Origin: CAWGJF01 sp963715745
Lineage (GTDB): Bacteria; Bacteroidota; Ignavibacteria; Ignavibacteriales; Ignavibacteriaceae
Reading direction: 5' to 3'
NCBI GenBank assembly: GCA_963715745.1
Contig: OY970271.1
Location: 3,534,001 to 3,598,000 of the forward strand
Length of the DNA: 64,000 nt
The position numbers were made by a program, and so were the translations under genes. The notes under the pieces were generated by a model. The model had not been told where the DNA came from. It searched no databases and saw only the letters and a program-made list of their open reading frames with translations. Below, piece after piece: positions 1 to 9,573 of this stretch (the stretch's first letter is position 1; every line of letters begins with the position of its first letter).

Positions 1-62
1 ATGACCAGGAACATCCTAAACCACCCTAATTGAGCCTAATTTAATCTGTTATTTAAAATGAA

Positions 63-95
63 AAAACCTCGAAAATAGCTTGTTTTCGAGGTTTT
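63..95 (-). terminator. Rho-independent terminator of tRNA-Ser
   Basis: A 9-bp perfect stem (67-75 with 83-91) is closed by a 7-nt loop and flanked by AAAA/TTTT. It lies just downstream of the tRNA in the minus direction and reads into a U-run there, so it is well placed to end tRNA transcription. Confidence 0.8.
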
Positions 96-105
96 ATATA
101 CTGCG

Positions 106-192
106 CGGAGAGACAGGGATTCGAACCCCGGAAGGACTTGCATCCTTAACGGTTTTCAAGACCGCCGCATTCAACCACTCTGCCATCTCTCC
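106..192 (-). tRNA. tRNA-Ser (UGA anticodon)
   Basis: The minus strand folds as a class II tRNA. The acceptor stem GGAGAGA (192-186) pairs with TCTCTCC (113-107). The anticodon arm carries CTTGAAA, giving anticodon UGA, and the long variable arm expected of tRNA-Ser is present. The T arm reads GGTTCGAATCC. Discriminator base is G; CCA is not encoded and would be added after transcription. Confidence 0.95.
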
Positions 193-352
193 GGTTAAAT
201 GATTTTTAAAATGGATTGCTAATATATACATAGAAATCCTTCGTTTCAACGGAATATTACTTCAAATATATTTTCTTAAAGTATAATATCTCCTTATTCA
301 ATTCTGATTACCTTCTATTTTCCATAATTTTCTTCAAACAATTTAATTTCTT

Positions 353-1414
353 ATGAATTTTGAAGGAAATAATTATTTTCCATTGACCAGTGATAAAAGC
401 CGTAGCTTACCGGTAATTAAAATTACCGCACTCTGGGCATTCAGTGAATCTGCATTTGGTGGAATTCTACATGCACTTACAATTCCACTTAGAGGTTTGT
501 TCATTAGTTCCGCATCTGTTTTATTTATTTCCCTGATTGCTCTGTTCGGAAAAAATTCCAGAGAAATATTAAAGTCTACTTTTATTGTTGTATTAATTAA
601 AGCAGTGGTTAGTCCTTATTCTCCTTTAACTGCATACTTTGCTGTAACTCTACAGGGTCTTTTGGGCTATTTATTATTTTTTCCAAAAAAATTCTTTAAA
701 GCTTCCGCATTTGGATTAGGAATTTTAACCCTGCTATTCTCAGGAATACAGAAGATTATCATACTGACTATTCTTTTCGGAAACACATTGTGGCATTCAA
801 TTGATATTTTCATCAGGCAAATTACAAACGAGTTTCTTAGCCTAAACTTTCAAACGGATATAAATTATGGTTATCTAATTTTAGTTGGTTATGTTGGAAT
901 TCATCTTATCGCAGGAATATTTATTGGTGTTTATGCTGGAAAGTTGCCTCGTAAAATTGAAAATTACAGTAAACTAATTCCGGAAAATTTAGAACAATCG
1001 GATGTTGAGGAAATCCTGAAACGTAAAAGAAAAAAGAAAAACTGGTTTATGCGTCCAACCGGATTGACAGTATTGATAGTTTCTGTTTCGGTGATTCTCT
1101 TTTCTTACCTTTCGCCAAATCTTGAAAACAGTGTTGCTATGGAAGTTGTAATTATGCTGTTAAGATCTGTGTTGATTATTACGATCTGGTATGTTCTGGC
1201 TGCACCAATTGTAAAAAAAATATTTCAGAAATTTTTAGCGAATAAAAAAACGGCATATTTAGATGAAATGAATCAAATTATTGAAATGTTCCCGAAATTC
1301 AGAAAAGTTGTAAGTTACTGCTGGAAAAAATCTCTCCATAAAAAAGGTTTGTCAAGAATCAAGTATTTTTTATCAAATTCATTTTACTCCTTATTATTCA
1401 GCAGCTCATCCTAA
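353..1414 (+). CDS. Multi-pass inner-membrane protein of unknown function
   Basis: This 353-aa protein is not assigned to a family. It has at least six hydrophobic stretches, at about residues 45-65, 75-100, 118-142, 172-196, 233-252 and 262-284. A strongly basic cytoplasmic linker lies at about 222-232 (KRKRKKK). The first half, with short loops between closely packed helices, resembles transporter S-component or channel-like proteins, but no substrate motif was recognised. The ATG has no clear Shine-Dalgarno sequence, so the start is uncertain. It ends 9 bp from the convergent mtgA gene and stands alone as a transcription unit. Confidence 0.6.
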   Translation: MNFEGNNYFPLTSDKSRSLPVIKITALWAFSESAFGGILHALTIPLRGLFISSASVLFISLIALFGKNSREILKSTFIVVLIKAVVSPYSPLTAYFAVTLQGLLGYLLFFPKKFFKASAFGLGILTLLFSGIQKIIILTILFGNTLWHSIDIFIRQITNEFLSLNFQTDINYGYLILVGYVGIHLIAGIFIGVYAGKLPRKIENYSKLIPENLEQSDVEEILKRKRKKKNWFMRPTGLTVLIVSVSVILFSYLSPNLENSVAMEVVIMLLRSVLIITIWYVLAAPIVKKIFQKFLANKKTAYLDEMNQIIEMFPKFRKVVSYCWKKSLHKKGLSRIKYFLSNSFYSLLFSSSS

Positions 1415-1423
1415 ATAAAAATT

Positions 1424-2152
1424 TTAATATAAATTTTTCAAATACGAAATACCGCCGAGCGAACTCATCTGGGACATTATCCAGAATTTTCTTCTGATTA
1501 TATAGCCAGAAGGATGCGTTGCTGAATACCTGATCGGATTAGGAAGTGTTGCTGCAATCAGTGCTGCCTGTTCTACAGATATTTTTGAAGGTGGTTTGTG
1601 AAAATAAATTTCACTTGCAGCTTTAATCCCGAAAATCATATCACCCATTTCTGCAACATTCAGATAAACTTCCAGAATTCTTTGCTTGCTCCAGAGAAGT
1701 TCAATAAGCAAAGTGAAATAGGCTTCGATTCCTTTCCTGATAAAACTTTTTCCTTCCCACAAAAATAAATTTTTTGCAACCTGCTGCGTAATTGTACTCG
1801 CACCTCTTAATCTTCCCCCTCTCTGACTTTTCTTTATTGCCTTTTCAATCTGCTCAACATCAAACCCAAAATGATTTGGGAAATTCTGATCCTCGGATGC
1901 AACTACGGCAAGCGCCATATATTTTGAGATTAAATTATAATTCACCCATTCGTTTAGAATGATCTGATTTTTCTTCCCTTCAAATACTGCACTGATTTTT
2001 CTTTGTATCATTATTGATGACGTTGGAGGATTAATCCATTTCAGAAGTAATACAACAAATACTGAAAGAAAAAAGAAAGCAACAATAAATTTCAGAATAA
2101 ACTTAGCCGTTGCTGAAAATAATTTTTTAAATGTTAATTTAGATTTCTTCAT
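1424..2152 (-). CDS. mtgA: Monofunctional biosynthetic peptidoglycan transglycosylase
   Basis: This 242-aa GT51 enzyme polymerises lipid II into glycan strands at the outer face of the inner membrane. An N-terminal membrane anchor lies at about residues 17-40. The GT51 signature follows: the SEDQNF motif with catalytic Glu87, then the RGASTITQQVAKNLFL motif, the EVYLNVAEMG motif and an AALIAATLPNP segment. Length matches MtgA rather than a bifunctional PBP, and no transpeptidase domain follows. It starts 9 bp after the yidD stop, so the two are probably cotranscribed. The pairing of a cell-wall enzyme with a membrane-insertion factor may only reflect convenience. Confidence 0.92.
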   Translation of the reverse strand: MKKSKLTFKKLFSATAKFILKFIVAFFFLSVFVVLLLKWINPPTSSIMIQRKISAVFEGKKNQIILNEWVNYNLISKYMALAVVASEDQNFPNHFGFDVEQIEKAIKKSQRGGRLRGASTITQQVAKNLFLWEGKSFIRKGIEAYFTLLIELLWSKQRILEVYLNVAEMGDMIFGIKAASEIYFHKPPSKISVEQAALIAATLPNPIRYSATHPSGYIIRRKFWIMSQMSSLGGISYLKNLY

Positions 2153-2161
2153 TTTAAAAAC

Positions 2162-2395
2162 TTATGGAACAGGATCATAACCGCTCCCTCCCCACGGATG
2201 ACATCTTAAAATTCTTTTTATTCCAAGCCAGCTTCCTTTTAACACACCATATTTTTTAAGTGCTTCAAGTGTATAATTTGAGCAGGTTGGAGTATACCTG
2301 CATGAAGACGGAAACAATGGAGAGATAAGCAGTTGATAAAGCTTAATCAGGATAATAAATGGCACTGCTAATATTTTTAATATTTTGTTCATCAT
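2162..2395 (-). CDS. yidD: Membrane protein insertion efficiency factor YidD
   Basis: This 77-aa protein has an N-terminal hydrophobic/amphipathic helix and the family's core: a SPLFPSSCRYTPTCSNYTLEAL block with two conserved Cys, then the RCHPWGGSGYDPVP end. The family assists YidC-dependent insertion of inner-membrane proteins. It is usually next to rnpA/yidC, but here it stands directly upstream of mtgA. The double-Met start is followed by the hydrophobic segment, with no competing start. Confidence 0.93.
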   Translation of the reverse strand: MMNKILKILAVPFIILIKLYQLLISPLFPSSCRYTPTCSNYTLEALKKYGVLKGSWLGIKRILRCHPWGGSGYDPVP

Positions 2396-2560
2396 TAAAA
2401 TTATTCTTGATTAACATCACCATACAAAAAAATAATGTTAATCCTAAGACGAAATTTAGAGGATTTAAACGAGTCCTTACAGATTACCTTTGATATTGTT
2501 TGCAAATATAAGTTAATTTGTCCCTTCGATTTTGGAATAATTCTTAAAACAGAGTAAAGA

Positions 2561-4897
2561 ATGGCAAACAACGTTGTAATTGTTGAGTCTCCTGCAAAAG
2601 CAAAAACTATTGAAAAGTTTTTGGGTGAAGATTATTTGGTAACTTCTTCATACGGACACGTGCGTGATCTTTTGAAAAAAGATAAAGGCATTGAGATAGA
2701 AAATGATTTCAAACCGATTTATATAATTCCTGAAGAAAAAAAATCTCTTGTTAAAGAATTAAAAAAACTTACCGATAAAGCAAAAACGGTTTGGCTTGCA
2801 ACTGATGAGGATCGTGAAGGTGAAGCAATTTCCTGGCATTTAAAAGAAGTGCTTGAAGTTCCTGATAAAAAAATAAAACGAATAGTTTTCCATGAAATAA
2901 CAAAAACCGCTATCCTGGAAGCAATTAAAAATCCGCGAAATATTGATAACAATCTTGTAAACTCTCAGCAATCACGTAGAGTTCTGGACAGGCTAGTTGG
3001 TTTTGAACTTTCGCCAATCCTCTGGAGAAAAGTAAGACCAAAACTTTCTGCAGGACGTGTGCAATCAGTTGCAGTTAGATTAATTGTGGAACGTGAAAGA
3101 GAGATTGATGCTTTTCAGCCTAAAGCCAGGTACAAAGTTGTTGGCAATTTTTTAGTAAAAGATGAAAAAGGAAATGAATCAATATTAAAAGCGGAGATAC
3201 AGGATTATTTTGAAACTGAAAAAGAAGCAAAAGATTTTTTAGAAAAATGCCGGAAGACAGAATTTTCAGTTGAAAGCGTTGAAAAAAAACCTTTTACAAA
3301 ATCTCCTTCTCCACCTTTCACTACTTCGACTTTACAGCAGGAAGCAAGCAGAAAACTTCGTTACTCAGTGGCAAGAACTATGCTTCTCGCTCAAAAACTT
3401 TATGAAGCCGGTAAGATAACATATATGCGAACTGATTCTGTTAATCTTGCAGAAACAGCAATCGATGCAGCTAAAAAACAAATCATTGAAGATTACGGAA
3501 AAGAATATTCACACAAACGTCAGTTTAAAACCAAATCAGCAACCGCGCAGGAAGCACATGAAGCTATCAGACCAACTGATTTCGGTACAGAGACTATTTC
3601 GGGGAATAAAGATGAAAAAGCTTTATATGAGTTGATTTGGAAAAGAGCCATTGCATCGCAAATGAGTAATGCAGAGTTGGAACGAACAATTGCTAAGATC
3701 GCATTATCAAATACTTCTGAAAAGTTTGTAGCAAAAGGTGAAGTTATAAAGTTTGATGGATTTCTGAAAATTTATATCGAATCAACTGATGATGAAAATG
3801 GTGAATCAAACGGAAACGGATTAATTCCTGATCTTACAGAAGGAATTAAATTACCTTTTAAGGAAATTTTTGCTACACAAAGATTTACAAGACCGCCCGC
3901 AAGATATACTGAAGCAAGTCTTGTAAAAAAACTAGAAGAACTTGGCATCGGAAGACCATCAACTTATGCTCCAACTATCAGCACAGTGCAAAAGAGAGGT
4001 TATGTTGTAAAAGATGAACGCCAGGGAACAGAAAGAAACTATAAAGTAATTACACTTGATGGTAAAAATAAAATTTCTGAAGAACTGAAAACCGAAATCA
4101 CCGGTGCAGAAAAGAATAAGTTATTCCCTGCTGATATTGCTATGCTGGTAAACGATTTTCTGATCGAGCACTTTCCCAGAATAATGGATTATCAATTTAC
4201 TGCTCATATCGAGGAAGAGTTAGATGAAATTGCTGACGGAAAACTGGATTACCACGTAATGCTGGAAGAATTTTATTTTCCTTTTCACGACAAAGTTGAA
4301 CACACAATTGAAAATGCAGAATGGGTTTCCGGGCAAAGAGTTTTAGGAACCGATCCTAAATCAGGTAAACAGGTGTCGGTTCGCATGGCAAGATTCGGTC
4401 CCGTTGCACAAATAAATGATCCGGATAATGAGGATGACAAGCCGGTTTATGCCGGTTTGCGTAGAGAACAAAAGCTCGAAACAATTTCACTTGAAGAGGC
4501 GCTTGATCTTTTTAAATTACCAAGAAACCTTGGACAGTTTGAAGATGAAGATATTACAATAGCAATCGGCAGATTTGGACCTTATGCTAGACATAAAAGT
4601 AAGTTCTATTCACTTGGCAAAAATTACGATCCATACAGCATAACTCTTGATGAAGCAATTGAAGTAATCGAAGCAAAAAGAAAATCCGATGCTGAAAAGC
4701 ATATCAAAACATTTGATGAAAATCCTGAATGGCAAATACTGAACGGAAGATGGGGACCTTACTTGAAAGCCGGCAAAAAGAATATCAGGATACCAAAAGA
4801 TACTGATCCTGCATCTCTTACTTATGAAGATTGTGTAAAGCTTGTTGAAAATCCTCCTGCAAAAGGAAGAAAAGGGACAAGATCGAAAAAGAAATAA
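2561..4897 (+). CDS. topA: DNA topoisomerase I (type IA)
   Basis: This 778-aa enzyme relaxes negative supercoils through a single-strand break. The N-terminal TOPRIM domain has Glu9 and the TDEDREG motif (Asp82, Asp84, Glu86). The central type IA core carries the ITYMRTDS motif with catalytic Tyr288 and Arg290. The C-terminus has no Cys4 zinc fingers. It carries topoisomerase C-terminal repeats instead, each with an RFGP/RWGP-Y-like core at about 610-625, 670-690 and 725-745, then a lysine-rich tail. This layout is usual in Bacteroidota and relatives. It is preceded by a 165-bp divergent promoter region shared with yidD. Confidence 0.96.
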   Translation: MANNVVIVESPAKAKTIEKFLGEDYLVTSSYGHVRDLLKKDKGIEIENDFKPIYIIPEEKKSLVKELKKLTDKAKTVWLATDEDREGEAISWHLKEVLEVPDKKIKRIVFHEITKTAILEAIKNPRNIDNNLVNSQQSRRVLDRLVGFELSPILWRKVRPKLSAGRVQSVAVRLIVEREREIDAFQPKARYKVVGNFLVKDEKGNESILKAEIQDYFETEKEAKDFLEKCRKTEFSVESVEKKPFTKSPSPPFTTSTLQQEASRKLRYSVARTMLLAQKLYEAGKITYMRTDSVNLAETAIDAAKKQIIEDYGKEYSHKRQFKTKSATAQEAHEAIRPTDFGTETISGNKDEKALYELIWKRAIASQMSNAELERTIAKIALSNTSEKFVAKGEVIKFDGFLKIYIESTDDENGESNGNGLIPDLTEGIKLPFKEIFATQRFTRPPARYTEASLVKKLEELGIGRPSTYAPTISTVQKRGYVVKDERQGTERNYKVITLDGKNKISEELKTEITGAEKNKLFPADIAMLVNDFLIEHFPRIMDYQFTAHIEEELDEIADGKLDYHVMLEEFYFPFHDKVEHTIENAEWVSGQRVLGTDPKSGKQVSVRMARFGPVAQINDPDNEDDKPVYAGLRREQKLETISLEEALDLFKLPRNLGQFEDEDITIAIGRFGPYARHKSKFYSLGKNYDPYSITLDEAIEVIEAKRKSDAEKHIKTFDENPEWQILNGRWGPYLKAGKKNIRIPKDTDPASLTYEDCVKLVENPPAKGRKGTRSKKK

Positions 4898-4931
4898 ATC
4901 TTAGTCAAAAAGATTTTAGAAGATTTATTTC
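4891..4931 (+). terminator. Inverted repeat at the end of topA, possible terminator
   Basis: A perfect 12-bp inverted repeat (4891-4902 with 4920-4931) overlaps the topA stop codon and is followed by an AT-rich ATTTTAT stretch. The stem is AT-rich with a 17-nt loop and lacks a long U-run, so its strength as a terminator is uncertain. Confidence 0.4.
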
Positions 4932-4994
4932 ATTTTATCCATTCTTTAAATATCCATATCTTTAAGACTGTTAAATAACACTTTCAGCATTACA

Positions 4995-5834
4995 ATGAAT
5001 CATTTGATCAATTTTATCAACTGGGATGTAAGTCCGGAAATTTTTAATCTTGGCCCGGTTTCAGTGCGATGGTACGGGCTTTTGTTTGCTCTCTCTTTCG
5101 TCTTCGGATATATGATTCTTACCAGGATTTTTGTTAAAGAAGGTAAACCAAAAGAAGATGTTGAACAGCTTTCAGTTTATGTAATATTCGGAACTGTTAT
5201 CGGAGCAAGACTCGGACATTGTCTTTTTTATAACCCATCGTACTATCTTTCAAATCCAATTGAGATTCTAAAAGTTTGGGAAGGCGGACTTGCGAGTCAC
5301 GGAGCCGCTATCGGAATTATAATTGCACTCTATTTGTATTCAAGAAAGAAAGAGGAACAAAATCTTCTTTGGCTTTTAGACAGGTTAGTAATTGTTGTTG
5401 CACTTGGTGGCTCACTAATAAGACTTGGAAATTTATTTAACTCAGAGATTTACGGAGTTGAAACGCAGGTACCGTGGGCTTTCATTTTTCCAAATGGCGC
5501 CGGCGCAGGAATGGTACCGCGTCACCCTACCCAAATCTATGAATCACTTGCTTACCTGATAATCTTTGTAATTCTTTTTATCACTTACAATAAGAGAAGA
5601 AAAATTTTCAACAACGGATTTTTATTCGGACTATTTTTAATTCTTGTTTTTACATTCAGATTTTTTGTTGAATTTATTAAAGCTGTGCAGGAACCATTTG
5701 AAGCAGACATCCCACTAAAGATGGGGCAATGGTTAAGCATTCCTTTTGTGCTCATCGGAATTTATTTTTTTATTAGAGGATTTCCAAAAGCTCATAAAGA
5801 ATCCCCTGATTCTGAAGAGAAAAAGAAAACGTAA
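4995..5834 (+). CDS. lgt: Prolipoprotein diacylglyceryl transferase
   Basis: This 279-aa polytopic inner-membrane enzyme transfers a diacylglyceryl group from phosphatidylglycerol to the lipobox Cys of prolipoproteins. The conserved VRWYGLLFALSF start, the GGLASHGAAIG loop with its essential His, the Lgt signature IRLGNLFNSEIYG with Arg and Asn, and PRHPTQIYES are all visible. About seven membrane segments fit the family. It ends 6 bp before the metal-binding protein gene, so it may head that operon. The window encodes at least one probable substrate, the lipobox protein near 53 kb. Confidence 0.95.
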   Translation: MNHLINFINWDVSPEIFNLGPVSVRWYGLLFALSFVFGYMILTRIFVKEGKPKEDVEQLSVYVIFGTVIGARLGHCLFYNPSYYLSNPIEILKVWEGGLASHGAAIGIIIALYLYSRKKEEQNLLWLLDRLVIVVALGGSLIRLGNLFNSEIYGVETQVPWAFIFPNGAGAGMVPRHPTQIYESLAYLIIFVILFITYNKRRKIFNNGFLFGLFLILVFTFRFFVEFIKAVQEPFEADIPLKMGQWLSIPFVLIGIYFFIRGFPKAHKESPDSEEKKKT

Positions 5835-5840
5835 ATACAG

Positions 5841-6689
5841 ATGTTCAGAATTTTATTTTTTTTGTTTTTAGCATTTTCACTTTCAGTTTTTCCACAGCTA
5901 AAAATTTCAACAACTATTTATCCTTTCAAATCTATCCTTCAGGAAATTACGGGCAGCCGGTCAGAAATTAATGTAATCCTTCCTCCTTCTGCTGATCCTC
6001 ATACTTTTGAATTGACTACATCAGATTTGAAAAAAATTTCTGGCTCGAAAGCAATTTTCTTCGGATCTGAAAATCTTGACGAGTGGATTACAAAAGTAGA
6101 GGGTGTAAAAAAAATAGAATTGATAAAACTCATCCCGCAAGAGTTTTTAAGAAATATTATTGGCACAAATCATAAAGACTTCGGAATTGATCCTCACTTC
6201 TGGACGGATCCTCTGACTGTGAAAGCGATGATTCCAAATTTAGTTAAAGAATTAATCAAGCTTGACCCGGAAGGAAAAGACATCTATAAAAAAAATGCCG
6301 AATTGTTTTCCGAACAACTTGTAATTCTTAATAAAAAATTAAATTACGAATTGTCTGTAGTTAATGGAATAAACGTTATTCTTTCTCATCCATTCTATAA
6401 TTATTTTCTAAACAGGTACGGAATCAATGTTGTTGGAATTATTGAAATTTCTCCGGGTTATCAATCTACTCCTAAAGACATAAAGAGGCTTCTGGATATT
6501 ACTAAAGAAAAAAATGTAGAGGCGATTTTCAAATTGGCAAATCATCCCGAACGGATAACAAAAATATTTGTCGAAACAAGTGGTTTAAAAACTGTTGAGC
6601 TTGATCCTTTCGGCGGTGTTGAGGGAAGAATGACTTATGAACAAATACTAAAATATAATGCAGATAAGATTTTGAATTCGTTAAAATGA
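5841..6689 (+). CDS. Metal ABC transporter substrate-binding protein (ZnuA/cluster 9 type)
   Basis: This 282-aa protein has a signal peptide (about 1-19) and the two-lobed fold of cluster 9 metal-binding proteins. Likely ligands are His in the DPHTFEL motif, His in DPHFWTDP, His in LSHPFYN, and an acidic residue in the last part (ELDPFGG). It lacks the long His-rich loop typical of many zinc-specific ZnuA proteins, so zinc, manganese and iron cannot be separated by eye. It overlaps the ATPase gene by 4 bp (ATGA), which indicates translational coupling. Confidence 0.88.
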   Translation: MFRILFFLFLAFSLSVFPQLKISTTIYPFKSILQEITGSRSEINVILPPSADPHTFELTTSDLKKISGSKAIFFGSENLDEWITKVEGVKKIELIKLIPQEFLRNIIGTNHKDFGIDPHFWTDPLTVKAMIPNLVKELIKLDPEGKDIYKKNAELFSEQLVILNKKLNYELSVVNGINVILSHPFYNYFLNRYGINVVGIIEISPGYQSTPKDIKRLLDITKEKNVEAIFKLANHPERITKIFVETSGLKTVELDPFGGVEGRMTYEQILKYNADKILNSLK

Positions 6690-7438
6690 ACATCACGGCA
6701 ATTGAAATAATAAAATTATCTTTTAGCTATTCGGATATTCCGGTATTGGAAGATTTGAATTTCTCAGTACCGAAAAATCATTTTGTTTCTGTAGTTGGTC
6801 CGAATGGTGCAGGCAAATCAACATTAATAAAAATTCTACTCGGACTAATTCCCTACTCGCAGGGTGAAGTTAAAATCTTTGGAAAAGAGCCAGCCAAAGT
6901 AGAGCGTGGATTGATCGGATACGTTCCTCAAATCAAAACAATGGATAGGAATTTTCCAAGTAGAGCAATTGAATTGGTTGCTTCAGGATTAACAGGAAGA
7001 TGGCCGTGGACTATAAGAGGAGAAGTGAAAAATAAAGCGCTTGAAGCACTTGCACTTGTAAATGCACAAAATCTTTCTGAACGGGTTTTATCAGAATTAT
7101 CAGGCGGTGAGTTGCAAAGAGTGTGTCTTGCAAGAAGTTTTGTCAGAAGACCGGGACTTGTAATTCTGGATGAACCGGCAACAGGAATTGATGCTGTAGG
7201 AGAATCAGATTTATACAATCTTCTCGATCAATACCGTGAGCAAACCGGTGCAGCAGTTATAATGATTACTCACGACTGGCATGTTGCAAATCATCATTCC
7301 GATTCTGTACTTCTTTTAAATAGAAGACAAGTTAGTTTTGCAAAACCCTCAGAAGCTTTGAGTGAGCAAAATTTAAGAATAGCTTTTGGTCATATCGGTC
7401 ATAAACACAATTTGAAATCTCCGTTGACAAATGTTTGA
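6686..7438 (+). CDS. Metal ABC transporter ATP-binding protein (ZnuC-like)
   Basis: This 250-aa ABC ATPase powers the metal importer from the cytoplasmic side. The Walker A motif GPNGAGKST, the signature LSGGELQRV, the Walker B LVILDEPATGID and the H-loop ITHDWHV are all intact. The order binding protein-ATPase-permease is the usual cluster 9 arrangement. Its start lies inside the end of the preceding gene and its end overlaps the permease start by 8 bp, so the three are one operon. No Zur- or MntR-like regulator gene or site was recognised next to it. Confidence 0.92.
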   Translation: MNITAIEIIKLSFSYSDIPVLEDLNFSVPKNHFVSVVGPNGAGKSTLIKILLGLIPYSQGEVKIFGKEPAKVERGLIGYVPQIKTMDRNFPSRAIELVASGLTGRWPWTIRGEVKNKALEALALVNAQNLSERVLSELSGGELQRVCLARSFVRRPGLVILDEPATGIDAVGESDLYNLLDQYREQTGAAVIMITHDWHVANHHSDSVLLLNRRQVSFAKPSEALSEQNLRIAFGHIGHKHNLKSPLTNV

Positions 7439-8234
7439 AATAATAAGCTACCCGTTTATGCAGCGTGCATTTGTTGCCGGCATCCTGGTTGGATTTCTCG
7501 CCAGCTACTATGGCGTTTTTGTTGTACAGCGCGGCTTGGGATTTCTCGGCAGCGGACTTGCACACGCAGCTTTTGGAGGAATTGCACTTGGCTTACTTTT
7601 ATCTGCTGAGCCTCTATGGATTGCTGTTCCGTTTACAATAATCGTAGCAATCGGGATAACCTGGGTAAAAAACAGAACTCAACTTGGAAGTGATACAACA
7701 ATCGGGATTTTCTTTTCGATATCGATGGCGCTCGGAATTATTTTTCTTTTCCTGAGGAAGCAATATACCAGCGATGCATTCACATATCTTTTCGGATCGA
7801 TTCTTTCTGTAACGATGACAGATGTTGTTGTTACGGGAATTCTTTTACTTGCAACAATTGTTCTTTTCAGATTCTGGAACAGGTGGGCATATTCTTCTTT
7901 TGACCGTGAGCTTGCTAAAGCTGACAGACTTCCTGTTGTGCTCGATGATTATATTTTAAGTGTGATGATTGCTGTAACAGTTGTTGTTTCTATTAAGCTT
8001 GTCGGCATTGTATTAATTGCTGCATTTCTTGTAATTCCTCCTGCCGCTGCAAGATTGATGAGTAAAAGCTTCAGAAGTATGACAATTGCCTCAGTAGTGA
8101 TTGGAATTCTTAGTGCAGTTGCTGGTTTGTGGTTTTCTTATTTTCTTGATTTGCCGAGCGGTGCAACAATTATTCTTTTACAGGCAGTTGTATTTTTTGC
8201 GGCGATGTTCTGGGGATATTTTTTTACGAAGTAA
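7431..8234 (+). CDS. Metal ABC transporter permease (ZnuB-like)
   Basis: This 267-aa ABC-3 family permease has about eight membrane segments. Recognisable features are the FMQRAFVAGILVGFLASYYG opening, the GFLGSGLAHAAFGG motif and the conserved VGIVLIAAFLVIPPAAARL helix with its Pro-Pro. It forms the channel of the metal importer encoded by the two genes before it. It ends at the base before the convergent thioredoxin-like gene. Confidence 0.93.
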   Translation: MFEIISYPFMQRAFVAGILVGFLASYYGVFVVQRGLGFLGSGLAHAAFGGIALGLLLSAEPLWIAVPFTIIVAIGITWVKNRTQLGSDTTIGIFFSISMALGIIFLFLRKQYTSDAFTYLFGSILSVTMTDVVVTGILLLATIVLFRFWNRWAYSSFDRELAKADRLPVVLDDYILSVMIAVTVVVSIKLVGIVLIAAFLVIPPAAARLMSKSFRSMTIASVVIGILSAVAGLWFSYFLDLPSGATIILLQAVVFFAAMFWGYFFTK

Positions 8235-8753
8235 TTATTTACTTATAAACTTTGAAACTGAATTTCTAAACTTCTTGTAACTCATCTTTCCATTGTGATA
8301 CAAAATCTGCTTTCCTTTTGAATCGTAAACAAATGTAGCCGGCAATGCCCCGCTCCAATCTTTATTAATCATATTAATTAATTCTTCCTGGTCTCTTTCT
8401 GAATAAACATAAGTATCAAAACTCGGATTCATTTCGGACAGGAAAGGTTTGATTTTAGTTTCAATTTCTTTCGGGTAATCTACAGAAATTGCAATCACAT
8501 CAACATCATTTTTATAGTCAGAGTAAAATTTAATAAGATCAGGAAATTCCTCACGGCAAGGGACACACCAGGTTGCCCAGAAATTAATCAGCAAAGGTTT
8601 CCCGTTACGGTTGGAAATAATTTTTTGAAGTCCTTCCCTGTCAAGTAGCTGAACATTAACTTCGTCAAGTTTCTTTTTATTATTAAAATCTGGTTCAGCA
8701 AAAAAAGCCAAACCGGTTACTAAAACTAAAATTGTTAAAAATGTTTTTAGCAT
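8235..8753 (-). CDS. Exported TlpA/ResA-like thioredoxin
   Basis: This 172-aa protein has an N-terminal signal or anchor (about 1-20) and a thioredoxin fold with the active site ATWCVPCREEF. A cis-Pro region (GALPATFVYD) and a G-K-Q helix follow. TlpA/ResA proteins act in the periplasm, commonly as thiol reductants for cytochrome c maturation or other exported Cys proteins. Its start overlaps the preceding redoxin gene's stop (TAATG), so the two are translationally coupled and probably work on the same redox pathway. The actual client is not visible. Confidence 0.88.
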   Translation of the reverse strand: MLKTFLTILVLVTGLAFFAEPDFNNKKKLDEVNVQLLDREGLQKIISNRNGKPLLINFWATWCVPCREEFPDLIKFYSDYKNDVDVIAISVDYPKEIETKIKPFLSEMNPSFDTYVYSERDQEELINMINKDWSGALPATFVYDSKGKQILYHNGKMSYKKFRNSVSKFISK

Positions 8754-9346
8754 TATATTCTTTTTATCGAGCAGCCAAAAGCTTTTGTAACAGGATCGCT
8801 GACCTGCTTTCCCGCAAGAATTTCATCAAGTGCATTTCTTAAATCATTTCTCTCAACATCGCTATCATCCCTTGAGTCGTCAATTCTACCATGGTACAAA
8901 ATTTCAAGGTTATTATTTAAGACATAAACTTCCGGTGTAACTGAAGCTCCGAATTTATCTGCAACAATATTTTTTTCATCCTTCAGAATCGGAAAAGTCA
9001 AGCCTTTCGATTTTGCATGTTCTTTTATTCTCTCAATATTTTCTGCTTTATTAGAATTGATTCCCAGCAAAGCGATATCTTTATTTTTGTAATCATTATA
9101 GATAGCTTCCATCCTGGAATTATAGGCATTTGAAACCGGGCATTCAGTAGCAACAAATATTATTACAATGGCTTTGGAATCTTTAAAATCACTCAATGAA
9201 TATTCCTTCCCATTATAATCTTTTAATGAAAAATTATCGACTTTGTTTAAATCCCCTTGTAAATTTTGAGCCGTAACGACTGGATAATAGCCAACCAAAA
9301 ATGTTACGAAAATGAAACAAATAGATAAGATTTTTCTCAAAATCAT
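8753..9346 (-). CDS. Exported redoxin (AhpC/TSA-like thioredoxin-fold protein)
   Basis: The start was placed at the ATG at 9346, because it has an AGGAG Shine-Dalgarno just upstream and opens a clear signal peptide (about 1-26). A further upstream in-frame start at 9415 would add 23 residues and spoil the signal peptide. The thioredoxin fold carries a single reactive-site motif ATECPVSNAY, so it has one Cys in place of CXXC, as in peroxiredoxin-like redoxins. It also has the usual VTPEVYVL cis-Pro region and a C-terminal FGCSIKR end with a second Cys. It is cotranscribed with the TlpA-like gene. Confidence 0.82.
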   Translation of the reverse strand: MILRKILSICFIFVTFLVGYYPVVTAQNLQGDLNKVDNFSLKDYNGKEYSLSDFKDSKAIVIIFVATECPVSNAYNSRMEAIYNDYKNKDIALLGINSNKAENIERIKEHAKSKGLTFPILKDEKNIVADKFGASVTPEVYVLNNNLEILYHGRIDDSRDDSDVERNDLRNALDEILAGKQVSDPVTKAFGCSIKRI

Positions 9347-9573
9347 AATCTCTCCTAATAATTTATTGTTGAATAATTTTAAAAATGCAGTTAATTCTGG
9401 TGAATATATTGTCAATTGTTAAATTCTTATTCAAGTGAAATTTTTAGGGTTGGTTTTTACTACTCACTTCGCGGAATTCTAAATAGAAGATTTGATTTTA
9501 TATAAAATCATTTATGTAAATTAATGCTCTCAAATCAGGGAATTATTAAAATAAATTTAATAAGGAATTAAAG

